Shown here in pieces: positions 17,489 through 26,846 of a DNA stretch of 64,000 nucleotides (the first letter of the stretch is position 1; the number at the start of each line of letters is the position of its first letter). The DNA is taken from positions 1,612,001 to 1,676,000 of the forward strand of contig NZ_BIFS01000002.1 in NCBI RefSeq assembly GCF_003967555.1. The letters are read 5' to 3'. The translations under genes and the position numbers were made by a program. A model generated the notes under the pieces. The model saw only the letters and a list, made by a program, of their open reading frames with translations, was not told the origin of the DNA and made no database searches. The DNA is from Dictyobacter kobayashii. GTDB taxonomy: Bacteria; Chloroflexota; Ktedonobacteria; Ktedonobacterales; Ktedonobacteraceae.

Positions 17489-19585
17489 CTATTCTTTTTG
17501 TGCTCCTGGGGTTGGATTTTGGACACGGGCAAGCTGCGCTTTGGCGGACTTGATGATATTTTCTGGGGTAAATTCAAAGTGTTGTAGTACCATATCCAGA
17601 GGTGCTGAGGTGCCAAAGGATTTCATGCCCATGACGGTTCCATTCATGCCTACATAGTGGGCCCAGCCAATTGTGGAGCCTGCTTCTACTGAGACGCGCG
17701 CGGTTACGTTAGGAGGCAAAACACTGTCTTTATATTCCTGGCTCTGGGCTTCGTAGAGTTCCCAGGATGGCATGCTGACAACACGAGCTTTGATGCCTTC
17801 AGCGATCAATTGCTCGTAGGCTTTGACGCAGAGTTGGACCTCGCTACCAGTTGCCAGTAAGAGTACATCTGGTTTACCCCCAGGCGCATCAGCCAGCACA
17901 TAGGCTCCCTTTGCTACGCCAGCCGCAGATCCATATTTGGTGCGATCAAAGGTGGGCAATTCCTGTCGTGAGAGCACCAGCACGACCGGCTCGTGGTGCA
18001 GAGGCATAATAACCTTCCAGGCCTCAACCACTTCGTTGGCATCGGCGGGACGGATAGTAATCATGCCAGGCATGGCCCGTAGCGAAGCCAGTTGTTCGAT
18101 TGGCTGGTGCGTGGGCCCATCCTGACCCACGCTGATCGAGTCATGGGTAAAGATGTAGATGACTGGAATCTCCATGATCGCGCTCAAGCGAATGGCGGCA
18201 CGACAATAATCGGTAAAGATGAAGAAGCCAGCGGCATAGGGACGTAACTTAGAGAGTGACATACCATTAACGATGGCGCACATCGCATGTTCGCGCACCC
18301 CAAAATGGAAGTTGCGGCCCCCATAATTATCCGCCTCGAAATCGCCCGCACCTTCAAAAGTTAAGCGCGTATTGGTGGAAGGCGCCAGGTCAGCGGCCCC
18401 GCCAAGCAACCAGGGAACATTTTTCGCGATCGCATTCAACACCTGTCCTGAAGACTTACGAGACGCAATACCCACCGGATCAGGTGGAAACGTAGGTAGA
18501 TCCTTATCCCAGCCAGCCGGTAACTGGCGATGCTGCATCTTATCTAGATTATCTGCCAGTTCAGGATAGCTCTTCTTATATTCATCAAAGAGATGATACC
18601 AATCCTGCTCCAACTGATTGCCACGTTTCCCTATCTCTTCCTTAAAATGCTCATAGACACCCTCGGGCACCAGAAACTTAGCATCTGGTGGCCAACCATA
18701 GCGCATCTTGGTCAACCTGATCTCTTCCTCGCCAAGCGGTTCGCCATGGGCAGCGCTGGTATCCTGTTTATGGGGAGCCCCATAGCCAATGTGGCTATCC
18801 ACAATAATCATCGTTGGACGATCATCGGTTGCTTTAAAGACATCGAAGGCCCGTGAAAGCATCTCCAGATCATTGGCATCCCCCACACGCGTCACATTCC
18901 AGCCATATGAGAGGAAGCGCGTGGCCACATCATCGCTAAAAGTCAGTGAGGTGTTACCTTCAATCGTAATATGGTTATTATCATAAATCCAGCACAGGTT
19001 TGAAAGTTTCAAATGCCCGGCCAGGGAGGCCGCCTCACTACTAATACCCTCCATCAAGCAGCCATCTCCACAAATGGCATAGACATCAAAATTAAACAGT
19101 TCAAAGTTGGGGCGATTAAAGTATTGGGCCTGCCACTTACTGGCAATCGCCATCCCTACACTATTTGAGACGCCTTGTCCCAGAGGACCCGTGGTAGTCT
19201 CGACACCTGAGGTCCAACGGTATTCAGGATGGCCCGGACACTTACTATTCAATTCACGGAAATGTTTGATATCATCGAGTGTCACCGCGGGCACACCGAG
19301 CCGCTCATAGCGTGGATTCACCGCCTTCACGCCCACCAGGTGCAGCAAACTATAGAGCAGCATCGAAGCATGACCATTTGACAGCACAAAACGATCTCGA
19401 TTGGGCCAGATCGGGTCCTCTGGTGAGTAGCGTAAATATTTTTGCCACAGGCAATAAGCGACAGGAGCTAAGGCCATTGGTGTACCTGGATGTCCAGATT
19501 TGGCGGCCTGCACCGCATCCATTGAAAGGGTACGGATCGTATTGATGCACAATTGATCGATGTTCGTCTTCGTTGTGGTTGTCAT
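17489..19585 (-). CDS. tkt: Transketolase
   Basis: A 698-residue thiamine-diphosphate enzyme that moves two-carbon ketol units between sugar phosphates in the pentose phosphate pathway. AAKSGHPGTPMALAP opens the first domain; GDGCLMEGISSEAASLAGHLKLSNLCWIYDNN is the ThDP/metal motif; HTPHKQ is represented by GAPHKQDTSAAHGEPLG; the pyrimidine-binding domain has FHFGVREHAMCAIVNGMSL and THDSISVGQDGPTHQPIEQLASLRAMP; the C-terminal domain ends with VGMKSFGTSAPLDMVLQHF-like residues. Length is typical. Single gene with its own terminator. Confidence 0.97.
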   Translation of the reverse strand: MTTTTKTNIDQLCINTIRTLSMDAVQAAKSGHPGTPMALAPVAYCLWQKYLRYSPEDPIWPNRDRFVLSNGHASMLLYSLLHLVGVKAVNPRYERLGVPAVTLDDIKHFRELNSKCPGHPEYRWTSGVETTTGPLGQGVSNSVGMAIASKWQAQYFNRPNFELFNFDVYAICGDGCLMEGISSEAASLAGHLKLSNLCWIYDNNHITIEGNTSLTFSDDVATRFLSYGWNVTRVGDANDLEMLSRAFDVFKATDDRPTMIIVDSHIGYGAPHKQDTSAAHGEPLGEEEIRLTKMRYGWPPDAKFLVPEGVYEHFKEEIGKRGNQLEQDWYHLFDEYKKSYPELADNLDKMQHRQLPAGWDKDLPTFPPDPVGIASRKSSGQVLNAIAKNVPWLLGGAADLAPSTNTRLTFEGAGDFEADNYGGRNFHFGVREHAMCAIVNGMSLSKLRPYAAGFFIFTDYCRAAIRLSAIMEIPVIYIFTHDSISVGQDGPTHQPIEQLASLRAMPGMITIRPADANEVVEAWKVIMPLHHEPVVLVLSRQELPTFDRTKYGSAAGVAKGAYVLADAPGGKPDVLLLATGSEVQLCVKAYEQLIAEGIKARVVSMPSWELYEAQSQEYKDSVLPPNVTARVSVEAGSTIGWAHYVGMNGTVMGMKSFGTSAPLDMVLQHFEFTPENIIKSAKAQLARVQNPTPGAQKE

Positions 19586-19726
19586 AATTCTCTTTCTCCG
19601 TATTATGCATGGGTTACTAACCAGAGAAGTGCCTTAGACAGTATCATGAACGAAGGCGTCACTTAACTTCCCCCAAAGGATGGAATATGAGGGTGGATTT
19701 CCTGGCTGAGAGAAAGAGCTGCCTGG

Positions 19727-20326
19727 CTATCCGGTGAACTGAAAAGAGCGCAGCATAGGCATGAAATACTTACTACTATACTGCTCGAATAAGCCCGGGT
19801 CCCCATCGGCATGCAGCACAAAGTAAGGAATACGCTGGGGTGCGACCGCATTTTTTGCCACCCACCCCATTATTTCCATCGGCTTGCCTGTCACCAGATT
19901 TGTGGTCAATGCCTTCCCCTGCTGCCAGACGACGCCATTGATCGTAATCGTCGCGGCGACCGGCAGCAGATGGCTATGCATATCGCTGGTTAATAGATGA
20001 TTCAGGATGGTCGCGGCCGATGTTTGATCCTGGCTGGGATAAACATGAAAGATGTAGCCATTAGTGGGCTCAATAAAAGAATCTCCTACATAGCCACCTG
20101 TATTGGTGGTATTGGCACTGAATTTCCAGCTATCCGGGTAAATAATCGTATAGCCATCCCCGGTATGTGGCATAAAGCCATCCGTAATCGAAATGGACCG
20201 CGTCAAGGTCGTTTGCGCTTTATTTGAGACATGGTGGGTGGAAGGTGTTCCGCAAGCTGTAAGATCAACGGAAAAGGCGCATACCCACAATGTAGAGAGG
20301 ACCAGGTAGTGTACCATCTTTTGCAT
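19727..20326 (-). CDS. Putative lipoprotein of unknown function
   Basis: A 199-residue protein whose N-terminus (about 20 hydrophobic residues ending LTAC) has a lipobox, with Cys as the predicted lipidation site. The mature part contains ITDGFMPHTGDGYTIIYPDSWKF and FIEPTNGYIFHVYPSQDQTSAATILNHLL, resembling the PsbP-like/DUF1795-type fold of surface lipoproteins (Trp in 'YPxxW', later 'SFQF' end strand). That comparison is tentative. GGAG lies 11 bp upstream of the ATG. It sits upstream of transketolase on the same strand but 141 bp away. Confidence 0.7.
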   Translation of the reverse strand: MQKMVHYLVLSTLWVCAFSVDLTACGTPSTHHVSNKAQTTLTRSISITDGFMPHTGDGYTIIYPDSWKFSANTTNTGGYVGDSFIEPTNGYIFHVYPSQDQTSAATILNHLLTSDMHSHLLPVAATITINGVVWQQGKALTTNLVTGKPMEIMGWVAKNAVAPQRIPYFVLHADGDPGLFEQYSSKYFMPMLRSFQFTG

Positions 20327-20509
20327 AGCATCTGAACTCCAAGGAAATAGCCTGACGACATATGATATATGGGAGATGCAAGTTGAAAATGAACTATGTG
20401 TGCTTTGCCAAAACTAAAATCTTACCTACCTATTATCGACACAGGCAGTGAAAAACAAGAACGTTGTTCAGAGCTATTCTATTATAATTGAATGGTGCAA
20501 CCTTATTGT

Positions 20510-20640
20510 GGCACACGCCTTTGCGGACGTGCGCATGCGCGCCCGAGCTGTTTTTATAAGGAGATGTCACCAGTGCGCCCGCGCACTGGTGACATCTCCT
20601 TATAAAAAATATTCGAGCACCGAAGGTGCGAAAACGTAGG
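20510..20640. repeat. GC mini-hairpins flanking a perfect 28-bp-arm hairpin
   Basis: The central inverted repeat (20551-20608) has exact 28-bp arms (TTTTTATAAGGAGATGTCAC...) and a 2-nt centre. To its left is GC-rich alternating sequence GTGCGCATGCGCGCCCGAGC, to its right GAGCACC-GAA-GGTGC. It lies in the 483-bp spacer between the lipoprotein gene and the divergent enolase-family gene. Confidence 0.7.
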
Positions 20641-20809
20641 TACAGGGATCGAGAAAGGCATAAAAATGCAAGCATGCTCAATAAAAATTGTTGCTTGTAT
20701 GATAGTAATGAGAGTGCACAGTCGGATATGGTAAGCTGTGGTTATAGCTACATTTATACTATGACTGATGCTGTACAGAGCTATGTTAAAGTTTGAGAGG
20801 GACACAATC

Positions 20810-21949
20810 ATGGAAAATCCACGCATTGTCGCGATTGAATGGGGTCCATTGGAGGGAAAGCGTCCCAGAATGGTGGGGAGTAATGCACGCCTGGATGCTC
20901 ATGGGAGCAATGTACGTGTACCATTGGTACGCCTGACCACTGAAGATGGCACAAGTGGTTTTGGGCTCGCCCATACCGATGAAGAGAAGGCGGCAGGCTT
21001 ACTTGGCCGCCGCTTTAATGATGTATTTGACGCAAAGCATGGAACAGCCATTCCCTGGCAAAGCTTTGATTATGCACTGTGGGATCTGGCCGGACAGCGC
21101 CGAAAGCAGCCAGTGTATATAATGGCAGCAGGACTGACAGGTGTAAAGGTTACCGAGCCCTTACGCGTTCCCTGCTATGATACCTCGCTCTATATGGACG
21201 ACCTGCACGCTGCTGATAATGTCGAAGGAGCCCAATTGATTGCCCGCGAGGCGCGTGAAGGTTACGAGCGCGGCCACCGTGCGTTTAAAATCAAGATTGG
21301 ACGTGGCGCACGGCATATGCCGCTGGAACAAGGTATCCAGCGCGATATCGCTATTGTGCACGCGGTGCGTAAAGAGATTGGACCTGATCTACCAATTATG
21401 TTGGATGCCAACAACGGCTACAATTTAAATATTATCAAGCACATTTTACAGGAGACGGCGCAGGATAATATCTTCTGGATCGAAGAACCCTTCCACGAAG
21501 ACGCCATTTTATATGAGGACTTGCGGGAATGGTTTGAAGCTCGCCAACTGCCAACCTTGATCAGTGATGGAGAGGGAAGCGCCGATCCACATTTGCTGGA
21601 ATGGGCGCGTATCGGCTTGATCGACGTAATCCAGTATGACCTGTTCAGCCATGGTTTCACCTCCTGGTTGGCCACTGCCAGCCAGCTAGATCGCTGGGGA
21701 GCGCGCGTAGCACCCCATCACTATGGAACGCATTATGGAAACTATGTAGGGGCCCACCTGGCTGGAGCCTTGCAGAACTTTCTCTATCTCGAATGGGATG
21801 AAGCCACCACCCCTGGTCTGGACGCACCCGGGTATAGTCTCCAGGAAGGCCTGGTACATGTCCCCCACACGCCAGGTTTTGGCCTGACTCTAGATGATGC
21901 GCTTTTTAGCCAGGCCAGAGATGAAGCTGGCTTCGCCTTGCGCTTATAA
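20810..21949 (+). CDS. Enolase-superfamily (mandelate racemase/muconate lactonizing-like) protein
   Basis: About 379 residues from the chosen ATG at 20810, which has GAGAGGG 9 bp upstream; a longer frame starts at 20768 but adds residues without family resemblance. The barrel domain shows AFKIKIGRGARHMP (the KxK base), PIMLDANNGYN (first metal Asp), FWIEEPFHED (second metal Glu), LISDGEGS (in place of the third acidic ligand) and VAPHHYGTHYG. This is the arrangement of acid-sugar dehydratases and related enzymes, which abstract a proton alpha to a carboxylate. The substrate is not clear. Confidence 0.85.
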   Translation: MENPRIVAIEWGPLEGKRPRMVGSNARLDAHGSNVRVPLVRLTTEDGTSGFGLAHTDEEKAAGLLGRRFNDVFDAKHGTAIPWQSFDYALWDLAGQRRKQPVYIMAAGLTGVKVTEPLRVPCYDTSLYMDDLHAADNVEGAQLIAREAREGYERGHRAFKIKIGRGARHMPLEQGIQRDIAIVHAVRKEIGPDLPIMLDANNGYNLNIIKHILQETAQDNIFWIEEPFHEDAILYEDLREWFEARQLPTLISDGEGSADPHLLEWARIGLIDVIQYDLFSHGFTSWLATASQLDRWGARVAPHHYGTHYGNYVGAHLAGALQNFLYLEWDEATTPGLDAPGYSLQEGLVHVPHTPGFGLTLDDALFSQARDEAGFALRL

Positions 21950-22021
21950 GTTAACGACCATGAGGGCGCGCGGTTACTAGCAAGGCAAACAGGCAGAGTA
22001 AAGTACAGCTACTGACGAGCA

Positions 22022-22059
22022 GCAGGGCTACTAACCAGCGCGCTGATTAGTAGCCCTGC
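22022..22059. terminator. Hairpin between convergent enolase-family and cysS genes
   Basis: GCAGGGCTACTAACCAGC pairs with GCTGATTAGTAGCCCTGC (one mismatch) around a 2-nt centre, between two convergent stop codons (21949 and 22083). Confidence 0.7.
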
Positions 22060-22082
22060 CGTTATCGGTGCGATATAAATTG

Positions 22083-24491
22083 CTAGCTTTTGGTATGGTA
22101 GTGAGGGTGCTCATGATCATGATCGGGCCAGTGCTGGTGTTTATGGCTGTGCATCACTCCCGGGGCGGGTAGCTCCTCAACTGGATGGGTGTGGGAGCCC
22201 TCTAGATGGTGGGGGTGATCGTGGCCGAGCCAACGTTGCGCTGGTTGATAATTAGCGGTCAGCAAGCTCTGGCCATGATGCCAGCGCGTACGGAAGATAT
22301 CGTAATTCTTTTTACTTTTTGTGCGTTGCTCTTCCTCGCTCAGGCTGTACCATTCGCGATGGGGATGTTTAATGACAAGATCCTGCAATTGTGGGATAGT
22401 TACTACGCGGTAGCCTGATGTTTTAAACATAAAGCTATAATAGACATCGGCCAGGCGATAGAAGCGGAATTTCTCGTTAAGCCAGCCTACCTCATGCAGC
22501 AACGCGCGGCGGAAAGCCATGCAGTAGCCTTCAATAGCATCCACATCGGGACCGGCGGCCTCGGCAAATTCTTTGAGGTCCGTGGTTACTAACCCATAAG
22601 GGCCGGCCAGACCTACATTGGGATCATCCAGTGTATTACGCAGGAGCGACCAGATCTCCTGGTCTTTGAGCTCGATAGAGGTGTCCAACAAGACGATATA
22701 CTTGCCACGACTGGCCCGTAACGTAGCATTTCTGCCCGCGCCAAAGCCCATATTATGATCCACAAAAAGCACCTTGATCGACACAGCGTTATCCTGATCC
22801 CCTGGCGAGTGCTGCTGGCGTGCCAGTTGCTGCAGATAGGTCAGGGTATCATCGGTTGAGCCATTCTCAACTACCAGAATCTCCAGTTTCTGATCGCCTG
22901 CATGGCAACAGATACTCTGAATACAGCGCTCCAGATCCGCGCGATTATTATGGGCCAGCAGGTTGATCGAAAAATCGTAGAGATCAGCTTTGAGGCTGTC
23001 ATCAGCTACATCGCGGGCACTGGAGAGAACATGAAACTCATCTTCCAGGCGGCGCGGCACGACCAGGGTACCAGCGCGGCTATCGCGTGTAGCATAGCCG
23101 GACTGATTGATTTGCTGGCGTAGTTGATCAGCCCGGGTATAATCATTGTGCTGGCGCAACTGCTCGCGCTGCAAGACCGTAGCTTTCACCTTGTCAGGCA
23201 CGGTTGAGAGGGAGAATTGTGGATCGCAGGCCTGGCGAGGAGCAGCACTAAATAAATAGTTATAGAGATCAAAACCCAGGATGCGATCAAAATCCAGCAA
23301 CAGGCCAATTTTCGCTGTAGGATCATCCTGCGTTGAACGTAGCAGCTGCCAGATAATCGCCATTGCCCGCGGCATATTCAAATCATCCTCAACTGCCTGC
23401 AAAAACTCATCATCCCAATGGGTATGCGTAGGACGCACATGATCGCGCAGCTGGCCCTGATCGGCCCGCAAAAATAATTGATAGGCCAGATTGCGCAAGC
23501 GTAGCAAGGCGACCTGAGAGGACTGTAGCGCACGGAAAGTAAAGTTCAAACGGCTCCGATAGAGCGCCGTAGTATAGAACATACGCAGTGCCAGTGGATC
23601 AAATCCCCGCTGCTCAATCTCTGTACGAATATAGGCATTGCCGGTCGACTTCGCCATTTTCTGGCCATCGGCCAGCAGATGTTGAGCATGAATCCAATAA
23701 TTGACGAAAGGACCGCCCGAGTAGCCCTCACTCTGCGCAATCTCATCCTCATGGTGCGGGAAAATGTTATCCACACCGCCGGTATGGATATCAAAATGTT
23801 CACCCAGATATTTCATCGACATCGCGCTACACTCGATATGCCAGCCCGGAAAACCACGTCCCCAGGGGCTATCCCAGGCCATTTCGCGCCCCTCTTCAGC
23901 CAACTTCCAGAGCGCGAAATCCTCCTGATGGCGACGATTAGGATCGATGGCCTCATTATTGACCGCCACCATATTCTCCACCTCATTGCCCGAGAGCTTC
24001 CCATAATCCGCAAACTTCTGCGTATCGTAGTAAACATTGCCCCCGGCCGCGTAAGCCATTCCTTTTTCCAGCAGACGCTGAATGATCATAATCATTTCAG
24101 AAACATGCTGCGTGGCCCGTGGAAAGATATGGGCGGGCAAAATATGCAGGCTGGCCTCATCATCTAAAAAGGACTCGGTATAGAAGTGCGCGATCTGGGC
24201 CGATGTCTTCCCCTCTTTACGAGCCTGGGCAATGATCTTATCCTCGCCTCGATCCAACATTTCCTGGCGCATATGCCCGACATCGGTAATATTTTTCACA
24301 TGCAGCACCTGGTAGCCACGATACTCAAATGCGCGGCGCAGCCAGTCGGCCATAGTAAAGGTACGAAGATTGCCAATATGGATATTGCGATAGACAGTTG
24401 GACCGCAGGAGTACATCTTTATAATACCGGGTTCAAGAGGAACGATCTCTTCAATTTGTCTGGTCAGGGTGTTATAAATTTTCATAACCAT
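22083..24491 (-). CDS. cysS: Cysteinyl-tRNA synthetase fused to a family-2 glycosyltransferase with His-rich tail
   Basis: An 802-residue fusion. Residues 1 to about 480 are a complete CysRS: Cys29 in YSCGPTVY (zinc ligand), HIGN at 38-41, GWHIECSAM, HHEDEIAQSE and KMAKS near residue 285, then a DALR-type helical domain with DDLNMPRAM and a typical CysRS end. It charges tRNA-Cys with cysteine. Residues about 510-730 are a GT2 domain: SINLLAHNNRADLERCIQSI, ILVVENGSTDDTL, NMGFGAGRN, GKYIVLLDTSIEL and GYCMAFRRALLHEVGWLNEKF. The last 50 residues hold about 15 His with Asp and Glu (HDHPHH, HSHKHQHWPDHDHEHPHYH), probably metal-binding. The reading frame is continuous. No other cysS is in the window, so this may be the cell's only CysRS. 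Confidence 0.9.
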   Translation of the reverse strand: MVMKIYNTLTRQIEEIVPLEPGIIKMYSCGPTVYRNIHIGNLRTFTMADWLRRAFEYRGYQVLHVKNITDVGHMRQEMLDRGEDKIIAQARKEGKTSAQIAHFYTESFLDDEASLHILPAHIFPRATQHVSEMIMIIQRLLEKGMAYAAGGNVYYDTQKFADYGKLSGNEVENMVAVNNEAIDPNRRHQEDFALWKLAEEGREMAWDSPWGRGFPGWHIECSAMSMKYLGEHFDIHTGGVDNIFPHHEDEIAQSEGYSGGPFVNYWIHAQHLLADGQKMAKSTGNAYIRTEIEQRGFDPLALRMFYTTALYRSRLNFTFRALQSSQVALLRLRNLAYQLFLRADQGQLRDHVRPTHTHWDDEFLQAVEDDLNMPRAMAIIWQLLRSTQDDPTAKIGLLLDFDRILGFDLYNYLFSAAPRQACDPQFSLSTVPDKVKATVLQREQLRQHNDYTRADQLRQQINQSGYATRDSRAGTLVVPRRLEDEFHVLSSARDVADDSLKADLYDFSINLLAHNNRADLERCIQSICCHAGDQKLEILVVENGSTDDTLTYLQQLARQQHSPGDQDNAVSIKVLFVDHNMGFGAGRNATLRASRGKYIVLLDTSIELKDQEIWSLLRNTLDDPNVGLAGPYGLVTTDLKEFAEAAGPDVDAIEGYCMAFRRALLHEVGWLNEKFRFYRLADVYYSFMFKTSGYRVVTIPQLQDLVIKHPHREWYSLSEEEQRTKSKKNYDIFRTRWHHGQSLLTANYQPAQRWLGHDHPHHLEGSHTHPVEELPAPGVMHSHKHQHWPDHDHEHPHYHTKS

Positions 24492-24614
24492 CTATCTTGT
24501 CGTCCTTTACATTGAAAAATGGGCTACTATGTGGGTAATTGATGATATGAAAGAAGGTGCAATACTTTATATTATGATTGTGGTTCAGTTATTGTCAAGG
24601 CATAGCATATTCAA

Positions 24615-24656
24615 CCGATCATAGCATCTTTAATTGATAAGAGGTGCTATGATCGG
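24615..24656. terminator. Hairpin between antiporter and cysS genes
   Basis: CCGATCATAGCA and TGCTATGATCGG form a perfect 12-bp stem with an 18-nt loop, 61 bp beyond the antiporter stop. Confidence 0.55.
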
Positions 24657-24717
24657 AAAATGGGTAGCCTGTCTGACAATTATGTAAGGGTGGCTGGCGG
24701 ACTAAATGCCGGAATGA

Positions 24718-26486
24718 TTATGTACCGCTTTTCCGACTCGCCTGTATCTGTTCCAGGGCGTGCTGTTCTGCCTCTGTGAGATTAAGTGTATCGTAATGAT
24801 CGCTGCGCACACTATCAGTATATTCACGGATCTCCGCCTTCGGAAAATCCAATACCGACAGCGTTTGCTGCACAATTTCCAGGCCGCCCTCCAATTCTGG
24901 TTGAATCACGAAGGTGGCTCCCCGGGCCACAAGGCGATGTAGGCCTTGCTGGGTGGTCGCCCTCACAATAATTGGTACCCCAGGCGATAGGCGGCGAATA
25001 TGGGTAACGGCGATCTCGGCCGCCGTCTCATCCGGGATCGTCACCACGACCGCGCGTGCTTTATCAACCTGAGCATGGGCCAGGATATTAGAATTGGCCA
25101 CATCGCCATAGAGAGTGGGGATATGCTTCTTGTCCAGTGCATTGATGCGTTGCACATTGAGCTCAACCACCAGGCGCGGGATATGGAGCAGACCAAGCAC
25201 ACGGATAATGTGTTCGCCGACCCGTCCAAATCCGACAATCACTACATGATCGCCATAGGTAGCATCGCTAGAGATAAGCTCTGGTTGCTGCTCCATGCGT
25301 GACCAGAGTGTGGGAGCCTTACGCAGTAGTTTCTCCGTCAGAGGTAAGGTCTGAAACACGAAAGGATTGACGATGATCGAGACAATCGCGCTGGCCAGAA
25401 GGACCGAATACTGCTCGCTGGTTAGCAACTCTAAAGCCATCCCTGTCTCGCCCAGAATAAAGGCGAATTCACCGATCTGACCGCGTCCCGCCGCCATTAC
25501 CAGCGTAGTACGTGCCGGCCACTTTAAACCAATACCCAGCAGCAAGGTCAGCACAGATTTACCCACAATAATAATCAGCGCCAGGACTGCGATCTCCCAT
25601 AAATGTCCGAGCAAGTGGAGCGGATTGACCAGCATCCCAATTGAGACAAAGAAAAGCACCGTAAAGGTCTCGCGGAAAGGCAGAATCTCATTCTCTACCT
25701 GCTGACTTAAAGTGGATTCATTGATCACCGCACCAGCCAGGAACGCGCCCAGCGCAAGAGAGACGCCAAAGAAGGCCGAGGCCCCAGTGCCGTTCCCAGG
25801 GTGACCAGCATAGTGGCGACAATAAATAGTTCGCGTGAACCAGTAAAAGAGAGTCGGCGTAGAACGGCAGGAATCAAGCGCGTACCAGCGATCAGCATAA
25901 TGGTAGCAAAAGCTGCCGCCTTCAAAAGGGCGAGTCCAATTGTCTGCCAGACAGGTCCCGAGGCATGGGATGATAGGGTAGGAATGAGCACCAGAATCAG
26001 CACCGTAATCAAATCTTCCAGTACCAGCCAACCGATAACGGCCTTGCCCTCCGAGGTATTGAGTAGTCCCTGGTCCATTAAATTGCGCAACATCACCACC
26101 GTACTGGTAGCGATCGGGACCGCCAGGCCAATCAAGAGGGCACTCGGGAACGACCAGCCCCAGCGTGAGATTACCAGCGTCACCAGTGGTGCCAGGATAA
26201 CCAGTTGGAGCAAGGCACCGGGAAACGCGATACGGCGCACCGCCCATAAATCACGGAGCGAGAAATGCAAGCCAACGCCAAACATGAGAAAGACGATCCC
26301 CAGTTCTGCCAATTGGTGAATTGTTTTTGTGTCCCCGGTATAACCCGGGGTAAAAGGGCCGATCACCACACCACCCAACAAATAACCAACCATGGTTGGC
26401 ATTTTTAAGTAGCGAGCAATCATCCCACCAGCGAACGCAGCGATCAAAGCAACCGTAATATTCACCAGAATTGGCAAGTCTTGCAT
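24718..26486 (-). pseudogene. KefB/RosB-type cation:proton antiporter with TrkA-N domain, one frameshift
   Basis: Read across one frame change, this is a monovalent cation:proton antiporter-2 protein of about 590 residues: 12 or so membrane segments (MIARYLKMPTMVGYLLGGVVIGP, ELGIVFLMFGVGLHFS, GRGQIGEFAFILGETGMAL), then a TrkA-N nucleotide-binding domain with VIVGFGRVGEHIIRVL and LYGDVANSNIL. It exports K+ or Na+ in exchange for H+. The break lies at 25782-25785 (CCCC on the plus strand); one added base joins VTLGTALG to ASAFFGVSLALGAFLAG. The rest of the coding sequence is intact, which favours a recent mutation or a base-calling error. Confidence 0.88.
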
Positions 26487-26846
26487 TAAATTTGCTCCTT
26501 CTCTATCTATGCTAGCAGTTCAATATGCGGAGATGCTATCTTAGTCAAAAAATGACTGTTGCAGGTGTGAAAGCTACAAGAGGAATATACAAGGATCTGT
26601 GGTTTTTATTGACAAAAAGCAAAGTAATGAGGCTATGTAAGTATAGTATAGCACATGATTAACCTGACAGGTGCAAATGAAGCTTTCGAGCCCGCCAGTA
26701 TGATAATTACAGCAAAAGAGCGAAATTGTTTATTACACTAGAAAATGCCTTCATCTCCACATCGAATTATGCTGCCAAAAACGTGTAATTTGTATACCTG
26801 ATTTTGTATACCTGATATAGATAAGATAGCCCAATGGAGGTCTAGC
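26487..26846. other. Divergent promoter region of antiporter and MFS genes
   Basis: A 360-bp AT-rich spacer between divergent genes. Apart from the tandem repeat at 26789-26816 no RNA, ORF or inverted repeat of note is seen. Confidence 0.5.
26789..26816 (+). promoter_or_regulatory. Tandem 14-bp repeat, candidate operator of the MFS gene
   Basis: TTTGTATACCTGAT occurs twice head to tail, each copy containing the palindrome GTATAC. It ends 30 bp before the MFS start codon. The TTGTATAC core resembles sites used by FadR-type GntR regulators of sugar-acid genes; that link is inference. Confidence 0.45.
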
